Source: an uncultured Aliiroseovarius sp. (GTDB lineage: Bacteria; Pseudomonadota; Alphaproteobacteria; Rhodobacterales; Rhodobacteraceae). Taken from it: a stretch of DNA of 64,000 bases. Of this stretch, positions 45,266-55,607 are shown one piece after another. The stretch is from assembly GCF_947492455.1 (NCBI RefSeq), contig NZ_CANLNB010000005.1, positions 62,001 to 126,000 of the forward strand, in the 5' to 3' direction. The position numbers and the translations under genes are program-made. The notes beneath the pieces were generated by a model, which saw only the letters and a program-made list of their open reading frames with translations, was not told the origin of the DNA and did no database searches. Every line of letters starts with the position of its first letter. The stretch's first letter is position 1.

Positions 45266-45575
45266 GCCCCTCAAGCGACCGAGTGAGTCTCTTTTCCGAC
45301 CCGATATAGAAGCCGAAATGCTGCAGATGCGCGGATAGACGGAAAGTCGACAAGGAAAATTGATTAACACGTGATGGAAATTTTTGACGAAATCGCGCGG
45401 CAGGTAGCGCTCACGCCCCTTACTTTCAACGCCATTTCGCCTGCTTTTTGAACATCCATGCAGTCAAATTCAAATGGCTGAATGCGATGGCCTGTCGGTT
45501 GACCCTGCACCGGTGCGGCGGTAAACCGCACATAGCTAGCGAAAGGCGGTAATTCCGCTTTAAAAGGAGCCACAC
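45266..45575 (+). other. Leader and promoter region of the nuo operon
   Basis: A 310-base region without a credible gene. It holds the candidate nuo promoter at 45499-45527, an inverted repeat GTGCGG (45513-45518) / CCGCAC (45526-45531) overlapping its -10 box, and the ribosome-binding site AAGGAG (45564-45569). The left half (45266-45490) is plain and less G+C-rich, with several AT-rich patches and no structure I would name. Confidence 0.6.
45499..45527 (+). promoter_or_regulatory. Candidate nuo operon promoter
   Basis: TTGACC (45499-45504), exactly 17 bases, TAAACC (45522-45527). The -35 is good, the -10 fair. An inverted repeat (45513-45531) covers the -10 region, so a regulator could bind there. 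The start codon of nuoA follows 49 bases later. Confidence 0.45.
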
Positions 45576-45941
45576 GTGGAAGATCTTCTCCGGGAATACC
45601 TCCCCATCATCATTTTCCTCGGACTTGCCATTGTTATCGGACTTGTTCTGATCCTCGCAGCCGTTGTGCTGGCAGTCCGCAATCCCGACCCCGAAAAACT
45701 TAGTGCTTACGAATGCGGTTTCAATGCCTTCGACGACGCACGGATGAAGTTTGATAGCCGGTTTTATCTGGTGGCGATCCTGTTCATCATTTTCGATCTG
45801 GAAATCGCCTTCCTGTTCCCTTGGGCCGTGGCCTTCAAGGATGTCGGGTTGGTCGGGTTCTGGTCGATGATGGTGTTCTTGGCCGTTCTGACGATCGGCT
45901 TTGCATATGAATGGAAGAAAGGTGCGCTGGAATGGGAGTGA
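45576..45941 (+). CDS. nuoA: NADH-quinone oxidoreductase subunit A
   Basis: NuoA is a membrane-arm subunit of proton-pumping complex I, at the junction near the quinone site. The 121 residues form three membrane segments; the loop [20 protein letters not shown] with its conserved Cys and [25 protein letters not shown] are diagnostic. The start is GTG 45576, six bases after AAGGAG. It heads the operon and overlaps nuoB by ten bases. Confidence 0.96.
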   Translation: MEDLLREYLPIIIFLGLAIVIGLVLILAAVVLAVRNPDPEKLSAYECGFNAFDDARMKFDSRFYLVAILFIIFDLEIAFLFPWAVAFKDVGLVGFWSMMVFLAVLTIGFAYEWKKGALEWE

Positions 45942-46465
45942 TGACCGGAGCCAACACTGCAGGCGGTGACCGCGAACACGCGACCCGTCTTCTGAATGAT
46001 CAGCTGGCCGATAAGGGCTTTCTGCTGACCACTACCGACGACATCATCAACTGGGCCCGTACCGGGTCGCTGCACTGGATGACCTTTGGTCTGGCCTGTT
46101 GTGCGGTCGAAATGATGCACTCGGCGATGGCGCACTATGACCTCGAGCGTTTCGGGACCGCCCCACGTGCGTCCCCGCGTCAGTCGGACCTGATGATCGT
46201 GGCTGGCACGTTGACCAACAAGATGGCCCCGGCGCTGCGCAAGGTCTATGACCAGATGCCCGATCCGCGCTATGTGATCTCGATGGGATCCTGCGCGAAC
46301 GGTGGTGGCTACTATCACTATTCTTACTCGGTGGTGCGCGGTTGTGACCGCATCGTGCCAGTGGACGTCTATGTTCCTGGCTGCCCCCCGACCGCAGAGG
46401 CGCTGCTTTACGGCATTCTGCAGCTGCAACGCAAAATCCGCCGCACCGGCACGATTGTGAGGTAA
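45932..46465 (+). CDS. nuoB: NADH-quinone oxidoreductase subunit B
   Basis: NuoB carries the terminal [4Fe-4S] cluster N2 that passes electrons to quinone. Ligand cysteines are seen in [19 protein letters not shown] and [12 protein letters not shown]. The start at ATG 45932 (177 residues) is preferred because GAAAGG lies nine bases ahead; an ATG at 45941 overlapping the nuoA stop is the alternative and would remove three residues. nuoC follows after three bases. Confidence 0.96.
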   Translation: MGVMTGANTAGGDREHATRLLNDQLADKGFLLTTTDDIINWARTGSLHWMTFGLACCAVEMMHSAMAHYDLERFGTAPRASPRQSDLMIVAGTLTNKMAPALRKVYDQMPDPRYVISMGSCANGGGYYHYSYSVVRGCDRIVPVDVYVPGCPPTAEALLYGILQLQRKIRRTGTIVR

Positions 46466-46468
46466 GCG

Positions 46469-47080
46469 ATGAGCGAAGCCCTGAACGAACTTGGCGCAAC
46501 CATTGAAGCCAAACGTCCTGACTGTGTTCTCAGCTGGGATGTGGCCTTTGGCGAGCTGTCCGTGAATGTGCCCCTGTCGGGCATCCCGGCCTTTATCGAG
46601 TTCCTGAAGACCGACAACGGCTGCAAGTTCTCGACCCTGGTGGACATCACCGCCGTCGACCATCCCGAGCGTGAAGCCCGTTTTGACGTGGTCTATCACT
46701 TCCTGTCCATGTACACGAACCAGCGCATCCGCGTGAAAGTGGCCGTGCGCGAGGACGAGATGGTGCCCTCGATCACCGAGGTCCACAAATCGGCCAATTG
46801 GTTCGAGCGTGAAGTCTTCGACATGTTTGGCATCCTGTTTACAGGCCACCCGGATCTGCGCCGCATCCTGACCGACTATGGTTTCCGCGGCTTCCCGCTG
46901 CGCAAGGATTTCCCGACCACCGGTTATACCGAAGTGCGGTATGACGAGGTCGAGAAGCGCGTAGTGTATGAACCCGTAACCCTGACCCAGGATTACCGCC
47001 AGTTCGACTTCATGTCCCCGTGGGAAGGTGCGAACTATATCCTGCCCGGCGACGAGAAAACGGAAGAGGCCAAAGGCTGA
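46469..47080 (+). CDS. nuoC: NADH-quinone oxidoreductase subunit C
   Basis: A peripheral-arm subunit of complex I without cofactors (203 residues, the 30 kDa type). The signature [21 protein letters not shown] (split here: [10 protein letters not shown], then [11 protein letters not shown]) and [14 protein letters not shown] are present. It is a separate protein from NuoD, as in other alphaproteobacteria. Unusually, the next gene is a sulfotransferase rather than nuoD. Confidence 0.95.
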   Translation: MSEALNELGATIEAKRPDCVLSWDVAFGELSVNVPLSGIPAFIEFLKTDNGCKFSTLVDITAVDHPEREARFDVVYHFLSMYTNQRIRVKVAVREDEMVPSITEVHKSANWFEREVFDMFGILFTGHPDLRRILTDYGFRGFPLRKDFPTTGYTEVRYDEVEKRVVYEPVTLTQDYRQFDFMSPWEGANYILPGDEKTEEAKG

Positions 47081-47085
47081 ACCTG

Positions 47086-47943
47086 ATGAGTGGGCAAACC
47101 TTCATATTCTGCGTTGGGGCGACGAAGTCTGGCACAAGCTGGTTGTACGACTACCTCAACTCGCACCGGGAGTGTCAGCTTCCGGCCGTGAAGGAGCTTC
47201 ACTATTTTGACGCGCTTGAGCATGGCAGCGGCGCATGGCACCGCAAGCAGCTGGAAGAGCGTCTGGACGGCGTGCGTACCCGACTGGCGGCAGAGGACAC
47301 TCCGAAGCCGCATCAGAAGCGCCTGTTGGCGGATGGCGAGGCTTGGCTGGATACGTTTGACGGGGAAACCCGCGACGATGACGCCTATCTGCAGTTTGTT
47401 CAGAAAGCCGCGGGCGATGCCAAGCTGATCGGGGACTTCACGCCGGCCTATGGCATGCTGAAAGAAGCAACCTTCCGTGCGATGGCTGGGCTGACCGACA
47501 AGGTGCGCTTTGTCTATTTGATGCGTGACCCGGTGGAACGCATCTGGTCGAACATCCGCATGGTCGCAGGTCAGGGCGGACGCGCTGCCTTGGACGCCAA
47601 GATCAAAGGCGTTCTGGACGGAACGGCCACGAATATCCTCGAGCGGTCGAACTATCGCCGCACTCTGAACCGTCTCAGCGCGGCTGTGCCGACTGGGATG
47701 TTTCACATTGAATTTTACGAACGGCTGTTCACGCCCGACGCAATCGCGCGCCTTTGTGCGTTTCTGGGGATTACCCATGAACCGGCACAATTTGACCGCG
47801 TGGTGCATCGCAGCGTGTCGGCCGACCTGCCAGCAGCCCAACGGGCCCAGCTGCAAGCAGCCCTTAAACCGCAATACAATTTCGTCGAGAAGTTCATGGG
47901 TGAGCTTCCGTCGGAATGGACCCAGAAGATGGTGAGCGTATGA
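47086..47943 (+). CDS. Sulfotransferase family protein inserted between nuoC and nuoD
   Basis: A 285-residue P-loop sulfotransferase. The PAPS 5'-phosphosulfate loop is [17 protein letters not shown] at the N-terminus (about residues 7-23), the 3'-phosphate-binding region is [16 protein letters not shown] (about residues 144-159), with GDFTPAYG between them. Family members sulfate sugars, lipids or small molecules. It begins five bases after nuoC and its stop overlaps the nuoD start (ATGA), so it is fully built into the nuo transcript and translated with it. Base composition looks like its neighbours, so transfer, if any, is old. No PAPS synthesis gene is nearby and the acceptor is unknown. 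Confidence 0.85.
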   Translation: MSGQTFIFCVGATKSGTSWLYDYLNSHRECQLPAVKELHYFDALEHGSGAWHRKQLEERLDGVRTRLAAEDTPKPHQKRLLADGEAWLDTFDGETRDDDAYLQFVQKAAGDAKLIGDFTPAYGMLKEATFRAMAGLTDKVRFVYLMRDPVERIWSNIRMVAGQGGRAALDAKIKGVLDGTATNILERSNYRRTLNRLSAAVPTGMFHIEFYERLFTPDAIARLCAFLGITHEPAQFDRVVHRSVSADLPAAQRAQLQAALKPQYNFVEKFMGELPSEWTQKMVSV

Positions 47944-49163
47944 TGGACGGATCCAACAACTTCGAAGACGCCAAGACCGGCGAACAGAAGATCCGAAACT
48001 TTAACATCAACTTCGGGCCTCAGCACCCGGCGGCACACGGCGTGCTGCGTATGGTGCTTGAGCTGGATGGCGAGATTGTCGAGCGGGCCGACCCGCATAT
48101 CGGCCTTCTGCACCGTGGCACCGAAAAACTGATGGAAAGCCGCACCTATCTGCAGAACCTGCCGTATTTCGACCGTCTGGACTATGTGGCCCCGATGAAC
48201 CAGGAACACGCGTGGTGTCTGGCGATCGAGAAACTGGCCGGTGTCGAAGTGCCGCGCCGTGGTCAGCTGATCCGCGTGCTGTTCTCGGAAATCGGTCGTG
48301 TGCTGAACCACCTCTTGAACGTGACCACGCAGGCGATGGACGTGGGCGCACTGACCCCGCCGCTCTGGGGCTTTGTCGAGCGTGAAGCGCTGATGGGCTT
48401 TTACGAACGTGCCTGTGGCGCGCGTCTGCACGCCAACTATTTCCGTCCCGGTGGTGTCCACCAGGACCTGCCGCCCGAACTGATCGACGATATCGAGACA
48501 TGGGCGCATCATTTCCCGACCCGCATCAAGGATCTGGACGAGCTTCTGACCGAAAACCGCATCTTCAAGCAGCGCAACGCTGACATTGGTGTGGTCGATG
48601 AGCAGGACATTCTGGATTGGGGCTTCTCGGGCGTGATGGTTCGTGGCTCGGGTCTGGCATGGGACCTGCGTCGCGCGCAGCCTTATGAATGCTATGACGA
48701 GTTCGAGTTCCAGATCCCCGTCGGCAAGAACGGCGACTGCTATGACCGCTACCTCGTCCGTATGGAAGAGATGCGCCAGTCGGTTTCGATCATCCTGCAA
48801 TGTGTCGACAAACTGCGTGCCCCCGAAGGGCAGGGCGATGTGCTGGCCCGTGGCAAGCTGACCCCGCCCAAGCGCAGCGATATGAAACAGTCGATGGAAA
48901 GCCTGATCCACCACTTCAAGCTTTACACCGAAGGCTTCAAGCTGCCCGAGGGTGAAGTCTACGCCGCCGTGGAAGCGCCGAAAGGCGAGTTCGGCGTCTA
49001 TTTGGTGTCGGACGGATCGAACAAACCCTACCGCTCGAAAATCCGCGCGCCCGGGTTCCTGCATCTTCAGGCCATGGACTATGTGGCCGGTGGCCACCAA
49101 CTGGCCGACGTTGCCGCCATCATCGGCACCATGGACATCGTGTTTGGGGAGATCGACCGCTAA
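47940..49163 (+). CDS. nuoD: NADH-quinone oxidoreductase subunit D
   Basis: The 49 kDa-type subunit (407 residues) that with NuoB forms the quinone-binding cavity. Diagnostic segments: [14 protein letters not shown] with the quinone-site His, [16 protein letters not shown], the [14 protein letters not shown] block and [17 protein letters not shown]. It starts at ATG 47940, overlapping the sulfotransferase stop; the next codon is also ATG. The last base of its stop is shared with the nuoE start. Confidence 0.96.
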   Translation: MMDGSNNFEDAKTGEQKIRNFNINFGPQHPAAHGVLRMVLELDGEIVERADPHIGLLHRGTEKLMESRTYLQNLPYFDRLDYVAPMNQEHAWCLAIEKLAGVEVPRRGQLIRVLFSEIGRVLNHLLNVTTQAMDVGALTPPLWGFVEREALMGFYERACGARLHANYFRPGGVHQDLPPELIDDIETWAHHFPTRIKDLDELLTENRIFKQRNADIGVVDEQDILDWGFSGVMVRGSGLAWDLRRAQPYECYDEFEFQIPVGKNGDCYDRYLVRMEEMRQSVSIILQCVDKLRAPEGQGDVLARGKLTPPKRSDMKQSMESLIHHFKLYTEGFKLPEGEVYAAVEAPKGEFGVYLVSDGSNKPYRSKIRAPGFLHLQAMDYVAGGHQLADVAAIIGTMDIVFGEIDR

Positions 49164-50347
49164 TGCTCCGCCGTTTGCATCATGAACAGCCCGAAAGCTT
49201 TGCTTTCACGCCAGCCAACCTTGCGTGGGCGGAAGGGCAGATCACGAAATATCCCGAGGGGCGTCAGGCCTCGGCGGTGATCCCGCTTCTGTGGCGGGCA
49301 CAGGAACAGGAAGGCTGGCTGACCAAGCCCGCGATTGAAGCTGTGGCCGACATGCTGGGCATGGCGTACATTCGCGTGCTGGAAGTGGCCTCATTCTATT
49401 TCATGTTCCAACTGCAGCCGGTTGGCTCGGTTGCGCATATCCAGATTTGTGGCACCACAGGCTGCATGATCTGTGGCGCGGAAGACCTGATCGCTGTCTG
49501 CCGCGAAAAGATCGCCGACAAGCCGCATGTTGTCTCGGACGACGGCAAGCTGAGCTGGGAAGAGGTCGAGTGCTTGGGCTCGTGCACCAACGCGCCGATG
49601 GCCCAAATTGGCAAGGATTACTACGAAGACCTGACCGCCGAGAGCTTCGCCAAGATCGTGGACGAGCTGCGCGCTGGCAATGTGCCCACGCCCGGCCCGC
49701 AAAACGGTCGTTATGCGGCCGAGCCTCTGTCGGGTCTGACCTCATTGACCGAGTATGACAGCGGCAAGACGCAGTATAACGCCTCGGTTCAACTGGCCAC
49801 CGACATTGGTGACACCGTGAAGCGCATCGACGGCACCGAAGTTCCGCTGCTGACGCCGTGGATTGGCAAGGATGGTGTTGTGGCTGGCCGCAACGCCGCC
49901 GCGCCGACCCCGAAAGCGCCTGAGACCGGCAAACCGGCAGCGCAGCAGGCCAAACCGGCTGCTAAGAAAGCAGAGCCGAAGAAGGCCGCGCCGAAGAAAG
50001 CAGCCGCTAAAGCGCCTGCCAAGGCGACCAAGGCCGAAGCTGCCCCCGCGGCGACAGGCAAGGCGAAGAAACCTCGCACCATGAAAGCCCCCCGCAAAGC
50101 GGGCGCCGATGATCTGAAACAGTTGAAGGGTGTTGGTCCGAAGTTGGAGCAGACCCTGAACGAGCTGGGCTTTTGGCATTTCGACCAGATCGCCAAATGG
50201 GGCGCGGACGAGATCGCATGGGTTGACGACAACCTGAAATTCAAAGGCCGGATCGAACGGGACGGCTGGATTGAGCAAGCCAAGATCCTGGCCGAGGGCG
50301 GAGAGACCGAATTCTCGTCCAAGGTCAAAAAGGGCAAGGTTTACTAA
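49163..50347 (+). CDS. nuoE: NADH-quinone oxidoreductase subunit E with C-terminal helix-hairpin-helix extension
   Basis: NuoE is the thioredoxin-like subunit holding [2Fe-2S] cluster N1a; the ligands are Cys96, Cys101, Cys137 and Cys141 (CGTTGC, CLGSC). The core ends near residue 180. It is followed by a moderately conserved stretch, a Lys/Ala/Pro-rich linker (about 245-312), and a compact C-terminal domain (about 316-376) beginning [17 protein letters not shown], a helix-hairpin-helix pattern. The total of 394 residues is twice the E. coli length (166) but similar to NuoE of Rhodobacter capsulatus. The extension's role is unknown; the HhH and basic linker resemble nucleic-acid-binding modules. 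Confidence 0.95.
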   Translation: MLRRLHHEQPESFAFTPANLAWAEGQITKYPEGRQASAVIPLLWRAQEQEGWLTKPAIEAVADMLGMAYIRVLEVASFYFMFQLQPVGSVAHIQICGTTGCMICGAEDLIAVCREKIADKPHVVSDDGKLSWEEVECLGSCTNAPMAQIGKDYYEDLTAESFAKIVDELRAGNVPTPGPQNGRYAAEPLSGLTSLTEYDSGKTQYNASVQLATDIGDTVKRIDGTEVPLLTPWIGKDGVVAGRNAAAPTPKAPETGKPAAQQAKPAAKKAEPKKAAPKKAAAKAPAKATKAEAAPAATGKAKKPRTMKAPRKAGADDLKQLKGVGPKLEQTLNELGFWHFDQIAKWGADEIAWVDDNLKFKGRIERDGWIEQAKILAEGGETEFSSKVKKGKVY

Positions 50348-50356
50348 GGGATAAAC

Positions 50357-50581
50357 ATGGCAACTGACCCGCAAAACAACATCGGACAGCAGGGGCGTTT
50401 GGCGGCACTCGTCATCGCTGCGACCGGTCTGTTGTGGGTTGGCGGCACGTTTGCTGGCAACAGCCTTGGCTGGTCCAACCGGACTATGGCCTTGGTCGAC
50501 ATGCTGGCGCTGGCCGGTTTCGTTTTCGGACTGGTTGTAACGTATCGGATCTGGCGCGCGCGTCAGACGGATGAAGGATAG
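50357..50581 (+). CDS. DUF5337 small membrane protein in nuo operon
   Basis: A 74-residue protein with two membrane segments (about residues 14-33 and 46-65) and a short basic end. It matches the DUF5337 family, which is found in this spot between nuoE and nuoF in Rhodobacterales. It starts nine bases after nuoE and ends six bases before nuoF. It could be an accessory or assembly factor of complex I; this is inferred only from its position. Confidence 0.8.
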   Translation: MATDPQNNIGQQGRLAALVIAATGLLWVGGTFAGNSLGWSNRTMALVDMLALAGFVFGLVVTYRIWRARQTDEG

Positions 50582-50587
50582 AAGCGA

Positions 50588-51883
50588 ATGCTGCAGGATA
50601 AAGACCGGATCTTTACCAACCTCTATGGCATGCACGAACGCACCCTTGCGGGCGCCAAAGCGCGTGGTCACTGGGACGGCACAGCCGGGATCATCAAAAA
50701 GGGTCGCGACTGGATCATCGATCAGATGAAGGCCTCGGGCCTGCGGGGTCGTGGCGGGGCGGGCTTCCCGACCGGTCTGAAATGGTCCTTCATGCCGAAG
50801 GAAAGCGACGGACGTCCGGCCTATCTGGTGATCAACGCCGACGAATCCGAACCCGGCACCTGTAAAGACCGCGAGATCATGCGCCATGATCCGCACACGC
50901 TGATCGAAGGCGCGCTGATCGCATCCTTCGCGATGGGCGCCAACACCGCTTACATCTATATCCGTGGCGAGTTCATCCGCGAGCGTGAAGCGCTGCAGGC
51001 CGCCATCGACGAAGCCTATGACGCAGGCCTGCTGGGCAAGAATGCTGCGAAATCCGGTTGGGATTTCGACCTGTTCCTGCATCACGGGGCAGGCGCCTAT
51101 ATCTGTGGTGAAGAAACCGCGCTGATTGAAAGCCTTGAAGGCAAGAAGGGCATGCCCCGCATGAAGCCGCCATTCCCGGCAGGTGCGGGTCTGTATGGCT
51201 GCCCGACCACGGTGAACAACGTAGAATCGATTGCCGTTGTGCCGACCATCCTGCGTCGCGGCCCCGAGTGGTTTGCGGGCTTCGGCCGCGCCAACAACGC
51301 AGGCACGAAGCTGTTTGGCATCTCGGGTCACGTGAACAACCCGTGTGTGGTGGAAGAGGCGATGTCGATCAGCTTTGAAGAACTGATCGAGAAACATTGC
51401 GGCGGCATTCGCGGCGGCTGGGACAACCTGAAAGCGGTTATTCCGGGCGGCTCCTCGGTGCCCTGTGTCCGCGCCGAGAACATGCGCGACGCGATCATGG
51501 ATTTCGACTATCTGCGCGGCGAACTGGGCTCGGGTCTTGGTACTGCGGCTGTGATCGTCATGGACCAGTCCACCGACATCATCAAAGCCATCTGGCGCTT
51601 GTCGAAATTCTATAAGCACGAAAGCTGCGGCCAGTGTACGCCATGCCGCGAAGGTACTGGCTGGATGATGCGCGTGATGGATCGTCTGGTGAAGGGCGAG
51701 GCCGACGTGGAAGAGATCGACATGCTGTGGGACGTGACCAAGCAGGTTGAAGGCCACACGATCTGTGCGCTGGGTGATGCGGCGGCTTGGCCGATCCAAG
51801 GCCTGATCCGCAACTTCCGCGACGAAATCGAAGACCGCATTCGTGTGAACAAACAGGGCAAGGTCAGCATCGCGGCTGAATAA
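50588..51883 (+). CDS. nuoF: NADH-quinone oxidoreductase subunit F
   Basis: NuoF binds NADH and FMN and holds [4Fe-4S] cluster N3, the entry of electrons to complex I. The 431-residue chain shows the FMN/NADH loop [16 protein letters not shown], the [13 protein letters not shown] segment, the [19 protein letters not shown] motif, and cluster ligands in [12 protein letters not shown] with a later Cys near [17 protein letters not shown] precedes the start. After the stop a 146-base gap contains a leader ORF and hairpins ahead of the DUF5333 gene. Confidence 0.97.
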   Translation: MLQDKDRIFTNLYGMHERTLAGAKARGHWDGTAGIIKKGRDWIIDQMKASGLRGRGGAGFPTGLKWSFMPKESDGRPAYLVINADESEPGTCKDREIMRHDPHTLIEGALIASFAMGANTAYIYIRGEFIREREALQAAIDEAYDAGLLGKNAAKSGWDFDLFLHHGAGAYICGEETALIESLEGKKGMPRMKPPFPAGAGLYGCPTTVNNVESIAVVPTILRRGPEWFAGFGRANNAGTKLFGISGHVNNPCVVEEAMSISFEELIEKHCGGIRGGWDNLKAVIPGGSSVPCVRAENMRDAIMDFDYLRGELGSGLGTAAVIVMDQSTDIIKAIWRLSKFYKHESCGQCTPCREGTGWMMRVMDRLVKGEADVEEIDMLWDVTKQVEGHTICALGDAAAWPIQGLIRNFRDEIEDRIRVNKQGKVSIAAE

Positions 51884-51913
51884 GCCGACGGTTGACCAGG
51901 TAGAGAGCAAACA

Positions 51914-52030
51914 ATGATCAAGCAACGCAACATACTGAAAACAGGCGGTTTCCCGCCCGTTTCGGCGCGTTGTTATTGCATGACAGCGCCGTGCATCACC
52001 ATCTCCTTTCTACGAAAAGGAGATTTGTGA
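51914..52030 (+). CDS. Putative 38-codon leader ORF upstream of the DUF5333 gene
   Basis: ATG 51914 opens 38 codons ending in TGA 52028-52030, whose last base is the first of the DUF5333 start codon (TGATG). Its last codons run through the hairpin (52001-52024) that masks the ribosome-binding site of the next gene, so ribosomes translating it would open that hairpin. A second hairpin, GGCGG (51944-51948) / CCGCC (51953-51957), lies inside it. The peptide begins MIKQRNILKTGG and includes CYC. Codon choice is not typical of the genome and its own ribosome-binding site is weak, so it may be regulatory or chance. Confidence 0.35.
   Translation: MIKQRNILKTGGFPPVSARCYCMTAPCITISFLRKGDL
52001..52024 (+). 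promoter_or_regulatory. Hairpin sequestering the ribosome-binding site of the DUF5333 gene
   Basis: ATCTCCTTT (52001-52009) pairs perfectly with AAAGGAGAT (52016-52024) around a six-base loop. The second arm contains the full Shine-Dalgarno AAGGAG (52017-52022), spaced seven bases from ATG 52030. In the folded RNA the site is closed; heat, a factor, or a ribosome on the upstream ORF would open it. Confidence 0.7.
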
Positions 52031-52449
52031 TGATGCGTATTCGTACTGTTTTTCTGGCCACTGCCCTGACAGCACTTGCTGGCGCTGGGATGGCTTCCGC
52101 CACCGACTATGATCCGCTGCGCAAGGATGCGCGGATGCATAACGAATTGCTGGGCGCTTCGGTCGCCTATCTGATCGACGAAAACTGTGACGCGCTGACC
52201 CTGCGCAAGCTGCGCCTTCTGAACAAGGCGTTTTCACTGCGCAAGCATGCCATGTCGCTGGGCTTTTCGCATGGCGAGGTCATGGCCTATGTGGACAGCG
52301 AAACTGAACAGGACCGTTTCCGTGCCATCGCCGAGCCTCTCTTGGCCAGCAAAGGCGTGGTTGAAGGTCAGGAAGAAACCTATTGCGCGGTAGGCCGCGC
52401 CGAAATTGAAAAACGCTCTTTCGTGGGCTCGTTACTGTACGAGCGCTGA
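52030..52449 (+). CDS. DUF5333 secreted protein in nuo operon
   Basis: A 139-residue exported protein of the DUF5333 family, found in nuo operons of Rhodobacterales. Residues 1-23 form a signal peptide (M-M-R-I-R start, cleavage after A-S-A), so it should act in the periplasm. The mature part has two cysteines (ENCDAL and EETYCAVG) that could form a disulfide. The start ATG 52030 follows AAGGAG by seven bases; an in-frame upstream extension has no signal-peptide logic. The ribosome-binding site is inside a hairpin. A role in complex I assembly is inferred from position only. Confidence 0.8.
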   Translation: MMRIRTVFLATALTALAGAGMASATDYDPLRKDARMHNELLGASVAYLIDENCDALTLRKLRLLNKAFSLRKHAMSLGFSHGEVMAYVDSETEQDRFRAIAEPLLASKGVVEGQEETYCAVGRAEIEKRSFVGSLLYER

Positions 52450-52508
52450 GGGCAAGACACTGTGGGGACGGTGAAAACACCGCCCCATGAAACGAAAAAG
52501 GGACCGTG

Positions 52509-54530
52509 ATGAGCGACCTGAAAAAGATCGTCATTGACGACATGGAAATCGAGGTGGACGGCGCGATGACGCTGATCCAGGCATGTGAAGTGGCCGGGAT
52601 CGAGGTTCCGCGTTTCTGCTATCACGAACGTCTGTCGATTGCGGGCAACTGCCGCATGTGTCTGGTCGAGGTCGTGGGCGGTCCGCCCAAGCCGGCAGCG
52701 TCTTGTGCGATGCAGGTGCGCGATCTGCGCCCCGGTCCGGAAGGTCAGCCTCCGGTCGTGAAAACCAACTCGCCCATGGTCAAGAAGGCCCGCGAAGGCG
52801 TGATGGAATTCATGCTGATCAACCACCCGCTGGATTGCCCGATCTGTGACCAGGGTGGCGAATGCGACCTGCAGGATCAGGCGATGGCTTACGGCATGTC
52901 CGGCACACGCTTTAACGAGATGAAGCGCTCGGTCGATGATCTGGATCTGGGGCCGCTGGTGTCGACCGCGATGACCCGCTGCATTTCCTGCACCCGCTGT
53001 GTACGTTTCACGACCGAGGTCGCAGGCATCAGCCAGATGGGCCAGACCGGTCGCGGCGAAGACGCCGAGATTACCAGCTATCTGAACCAGACGCTGGACT
53101 CGAATATGCAGGGCAACATCATCGACCTTTGCCCGGTTGGTGCTCTGACCTCGAAACCTTATGCGTTCACCGCCCGCCCGTGGGAACTGACCAAGACCGA
53201 GACCATCGACGTGATGGACGCGCTTGGGTCGAACATCCGCGTCGACACCAAGGGCCGCGAAGTCATGCGTGTGCTGCCACGCAACCATGATGGTGTGAAC
53301 GAGGAATGGATTTCGGACAAGACACGCTTCATCTGGGACGGTCTGCGCCGTCAGCGTCTGGACGTGCCTTACATCCGCGAAAACGGCAAATTGCGCAAAG
53401 CCACCTGGGGGGAGGCTTTGTCGAAAGCTGCCGAGGCGCTGAAAGGGGCCAAGAAGGTTGCAGGTCTGATCGGTGATCTGGCCTCGGCCGAGGCGACGTT
53501 CAGCCTGAAGGCCATTGTCGAAGGGCTTGGCGGAAACGTGGAATGCCGCACCGACAACGCGCGCCTGCCGATTGGCAACCGCTCGGGCTATGTGGGCACC
53601 GCGTCGATCGAAGACATCGACAACGCCAAGTTCATCCAGCTCATTGGCACCAACCCGCGTGTTGAAGCGCCGGTTCTGAACGCCCGCATCCGTAAGGCGT
53701 GGCTGAAGGGGGCCGAGGTTGGGCTGGTCGGTGAAGCCGTCGACCTGACCTATGATTACGCGCATGTGGGCAATGACCGCGCCGCGCTGGAAAGCATCGT
53801 GGGCAAGGATTACGGCGCAGTGAAAGACGCGCCGAGCGTCGTGATCGTCGGGCAGGGCGCTCTGCGTGAAGCTGACGGTCTGGCCGTTCTGTCGAATGCG
53901 ATGAAACTGGCCGAGGATACCGGTTCTAAGCTGATGATCCTGCACACCGCGGCTGGCCGTGTGGGCGCAATGGATCTGGGTGCTGTCACCGAAGGTGGCA
54001 TGGAAGCCGCGACCAGCGGTGCGGACGTGATTTTCAACATGGGCGCGGACGAGATCGAAATCGCTGACGGTCCCTTCGTGATCTATCAAGGCAGCCATGG
54101 TGACCGCGGCGCGATGCGCGCCGACGTGATCCTGCCGGGCGCAGCCTACACGGAAGAAAGCGGCCTGTTCGTGAACACCGAGGGCCGCCCGCAGGTCGCC
54201 CTGCGCGCCAACTTCGCGCCGGGCGAGGCCAAGGAAAACTGGGCCATCCTGCGTGCACTGTCGGCTGAACTGGGCGCGACCCTGCCGTGGGACACCCAAG
54301 CCGGCCTGCGCCGCGTGATGATCGAGGCTGCTCCGGTTCTGGGCGGCGTGGATCAGGTGGCTGACAACGAATGGCAGCCGCTGCCGGTCGAGAAGATGGG
54401 CAACGCGTCCTTCCGCTATGTCATTGGCGATTTCTACCTGACCAACCCGATTGCTCGGGCGTCGGAAGTGATGGCTGAACTGTCCGCGCAAGCACGTGCC
54501 CGCACCGGCGCGTCGCTGGCTGCTGAATGA
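52509..54530 (+). CDS. nuoG: NADH-quinone oxidoreductase subunit G
   Basis: The large Fe-S subunit of the peripheral arm, 673 residues. The N-terminal domain carries a [2Fe-2S] cluster ([15 protein letters not shown] and a further Cys), then [17 protein letters not shown] with the N5-type His/Cys ligands, and [10 protein letters not shown] ... LCPVGAL for the next [4Fe-4S] cluster. The rest resembles the molybdopterin oxidoreductase fold without cofactor. I choose ATG 52509; a GTG one codon earlier is possible. The length fits alphaproteobacterial NuoG, shorter than the 900-residue E. coli form. Confidence 0.96.
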   Translation: MSDLKKIVIDDMEIEVDGAMTLIQACEVAGIEVPRFCYHERLSIAGNCRMCLVEVVGGPPKPAASCAMQVRDLRPGPEGQPPVVKTNSPMVKKAREGVMEFMLINHPLDCPICDQGGECDLQDQAMAYGMSGTRFNEMKRSVDDLDLGPLVSTAMTRCISCTRCVRFTTEVAGISQMGQTGRGEDAEITSYLNQTLDSNMQGNIIDLCPVGALTSKPYAFTARPWELTKTETIDVMDALGSNIRVDTKGREVMRVLPRNHDGVNEEWISDKTRFIWDGLRRQRLDVPYIRENGKLRKATWGEALSKAAEALKGAKKVAGLIGDLASAEATFSLKAIVEGLGGNVECRTDNARLPIGNRSGYVGTASIEDIDNAKFIQLIGTNPRVEAPVLNARIRKAWLKGAEVGLVGEAVDLTYDYAHVGNDRAALESIVGKDYGAVKDAPSVVIVGQGALREADGLAVLSNAMKLAEDTGSKLMILHTAAGRVGAMDLGAVTEGGMEAATSGADVIFNMGADEIEIADGPFVIYQGSHGDRGAMRADVILPGAAYTEESGLFVNTEGRPQVALRANFAPGEAKENWAILRALSAELGATLPWDTQAGLRRVMIEAAPVLGGVDQVADNEWQPLPVEKMGNASFRYVIGDFYLTNPIARASEVMAELSAQARARTGASLAAE

Positions 54531-54574
54531 ATATGGAATACCTACGGTCTGAGGGCATGAAGAGATATGTATGA
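54527..54574 (+). CDS. Putative 15-codon ORF bridging nuoG and nuoH
   Basis: ATG 54527 overlaps the nuoG stop (ATGA) and the frame ends at TGA 54572-54574, just past the nuoH start at 54567. The peptide would begin [10 protein letters not shown]. It may only carry ribosomes from nuoG to nuoH. Coding value is uncertain. Confidence 0.25.
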   Translation: MNMEYLRSEGMKRYV

Positions 54575-55604
54575 ATTCTTCACCACAACAAACTTAGGCA
54601 TCGCGCTTTTGATCATCGGTCAGTGTCTGCTGATCGTGGTCCCGCTTCTGGTGGCGCTGGCCTTTCTGCTCTACTTCGACCGCAAGGTCTGGGCAGCCGT
54701 TCAGCTGCGCAAAGGCCCCAACGTGGTTGGTGCTTTCGGCGTGCTGCAATCCTTTGCGGACTTCCTGAAATACGTCTTGAAGGAAATCGTAGTGCCTGCG
54801 GGCGCGGACCGGTTTGTCTTCATGCTGGCCCCGATGCTGAGCTTCGTTTTGGCAATGGTTGCGTGGTCGGTAATCCCGTTCAACGACGGCTGGGTTCTGG
54901 CGGATGTGAACGTGGCGATCCTGTTCGTCTTCGCGGTCTCCTCGCTTGAGGTGTACGGCGTGATCATGGGCGGCTGGGCCTCGAACTCGAAATACCCGTT
55001 CCTCGGCTCGCTGCGCTCGGCGGCACAGATGATTTCCTACGAAGTTTCGATCGGTCTGATCATCATCGGTGTGATTATCTCGACCGGCTCGATGAACTTT
55101 GGAGACATCGTGAACGCACAAGACGGGGCGGGCCTCTTTAGCTGGTACTGGCTGCCGCACTTCCCGATGGTCTTCCTGTTCCTGATCTCGGCACTGGCAG
55201 AGACCAACCGCCCGCCCTTCGACCTTCCCGAAGCGGAATCGGAACTGGTGGCTGGCTATCAGGTTGAATACTCGTCGACGCCCTTCCTGCTGTTCATGAT
55301 CGGTGAATATGTGGCCATCGTTCTGATGTGTACGCTGATTTCGATCCTGTTCTTCGGTGGCTGGCTGTCGCCGGTCGAGGGTCTGCCGGATGGCATCCTG
55401 TGGCTGTTTGCGAAGATCTTCTTCTTCTTCTTCGTGTTCTCGATGGTGAAAGCCATCACGCCGCGCTACCGCTATGATCAACTGATGCGCATTGGCTGGA
55501 AAGTGTTCCTGCCGTTGTCGCTGGCTTGGGTCGTGCTGGTCGCATTCTTCGCCCAATACGGGGCATTCTGGGGCGCTTATGCCCGCTGGACTGTGGGGGG
55601 CTAA
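54567..55604 (+). CDS. nuoH: NADH-quinone oxidoreductase subunit H
   Basis: A membrane subunit of complex I (345 residues, about eight or nine membrane segments) forming the quinone channel with NuoB and NuoD. Diagnostic segments: [16 protein letters not shown] (about 31-46), the loop around [20 protein letters not shown] with SYEVS, and the acidic loop [20 protein letters not shown]. The start ATG 54567 lies 36 bases after nuoG. nuoI follows after three bases. Confidence 0.97.
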   Translation: MYEFFTTTNLGIALLIIGQCLLIVVPLLVALAFLLYFDRKVWAAVQLRKGPNVVGAFGVLQSFADFLKYVLKEIVVPAGADRFVFMLAPMLSFVLAMVAWSVIPFNDGWVLADVNVAILFVFAVSSLEVYGVIMGGWASNSKYPFLGSLRSAAQMISYEVSIGLIIIGVIISTGSMNFGDIVNAQDGAGLFSWYWLPHFPMVFLFLISALAETNRPPFDLPEAESELVAGYQVEYSSTPFLLFMIGEYVAIVLMCTLISILFFGGWLSPVEGLPDGILWLFAKIFFFFFVFSMVKAITPRYRYDQLMRIGWKVFLPLSLAWVVLVAFFAQYGAFWGAYARWTVGG

Positions 55605-55607
55605 TCA

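Noticed and set aside
47086-47943. Recent horizontal transfer of the sulfotransferase
   Set aside because: Base composition and codon choice look like the nuo genes around it, and its junctions overlap precisely; I do not claim recent transfer.
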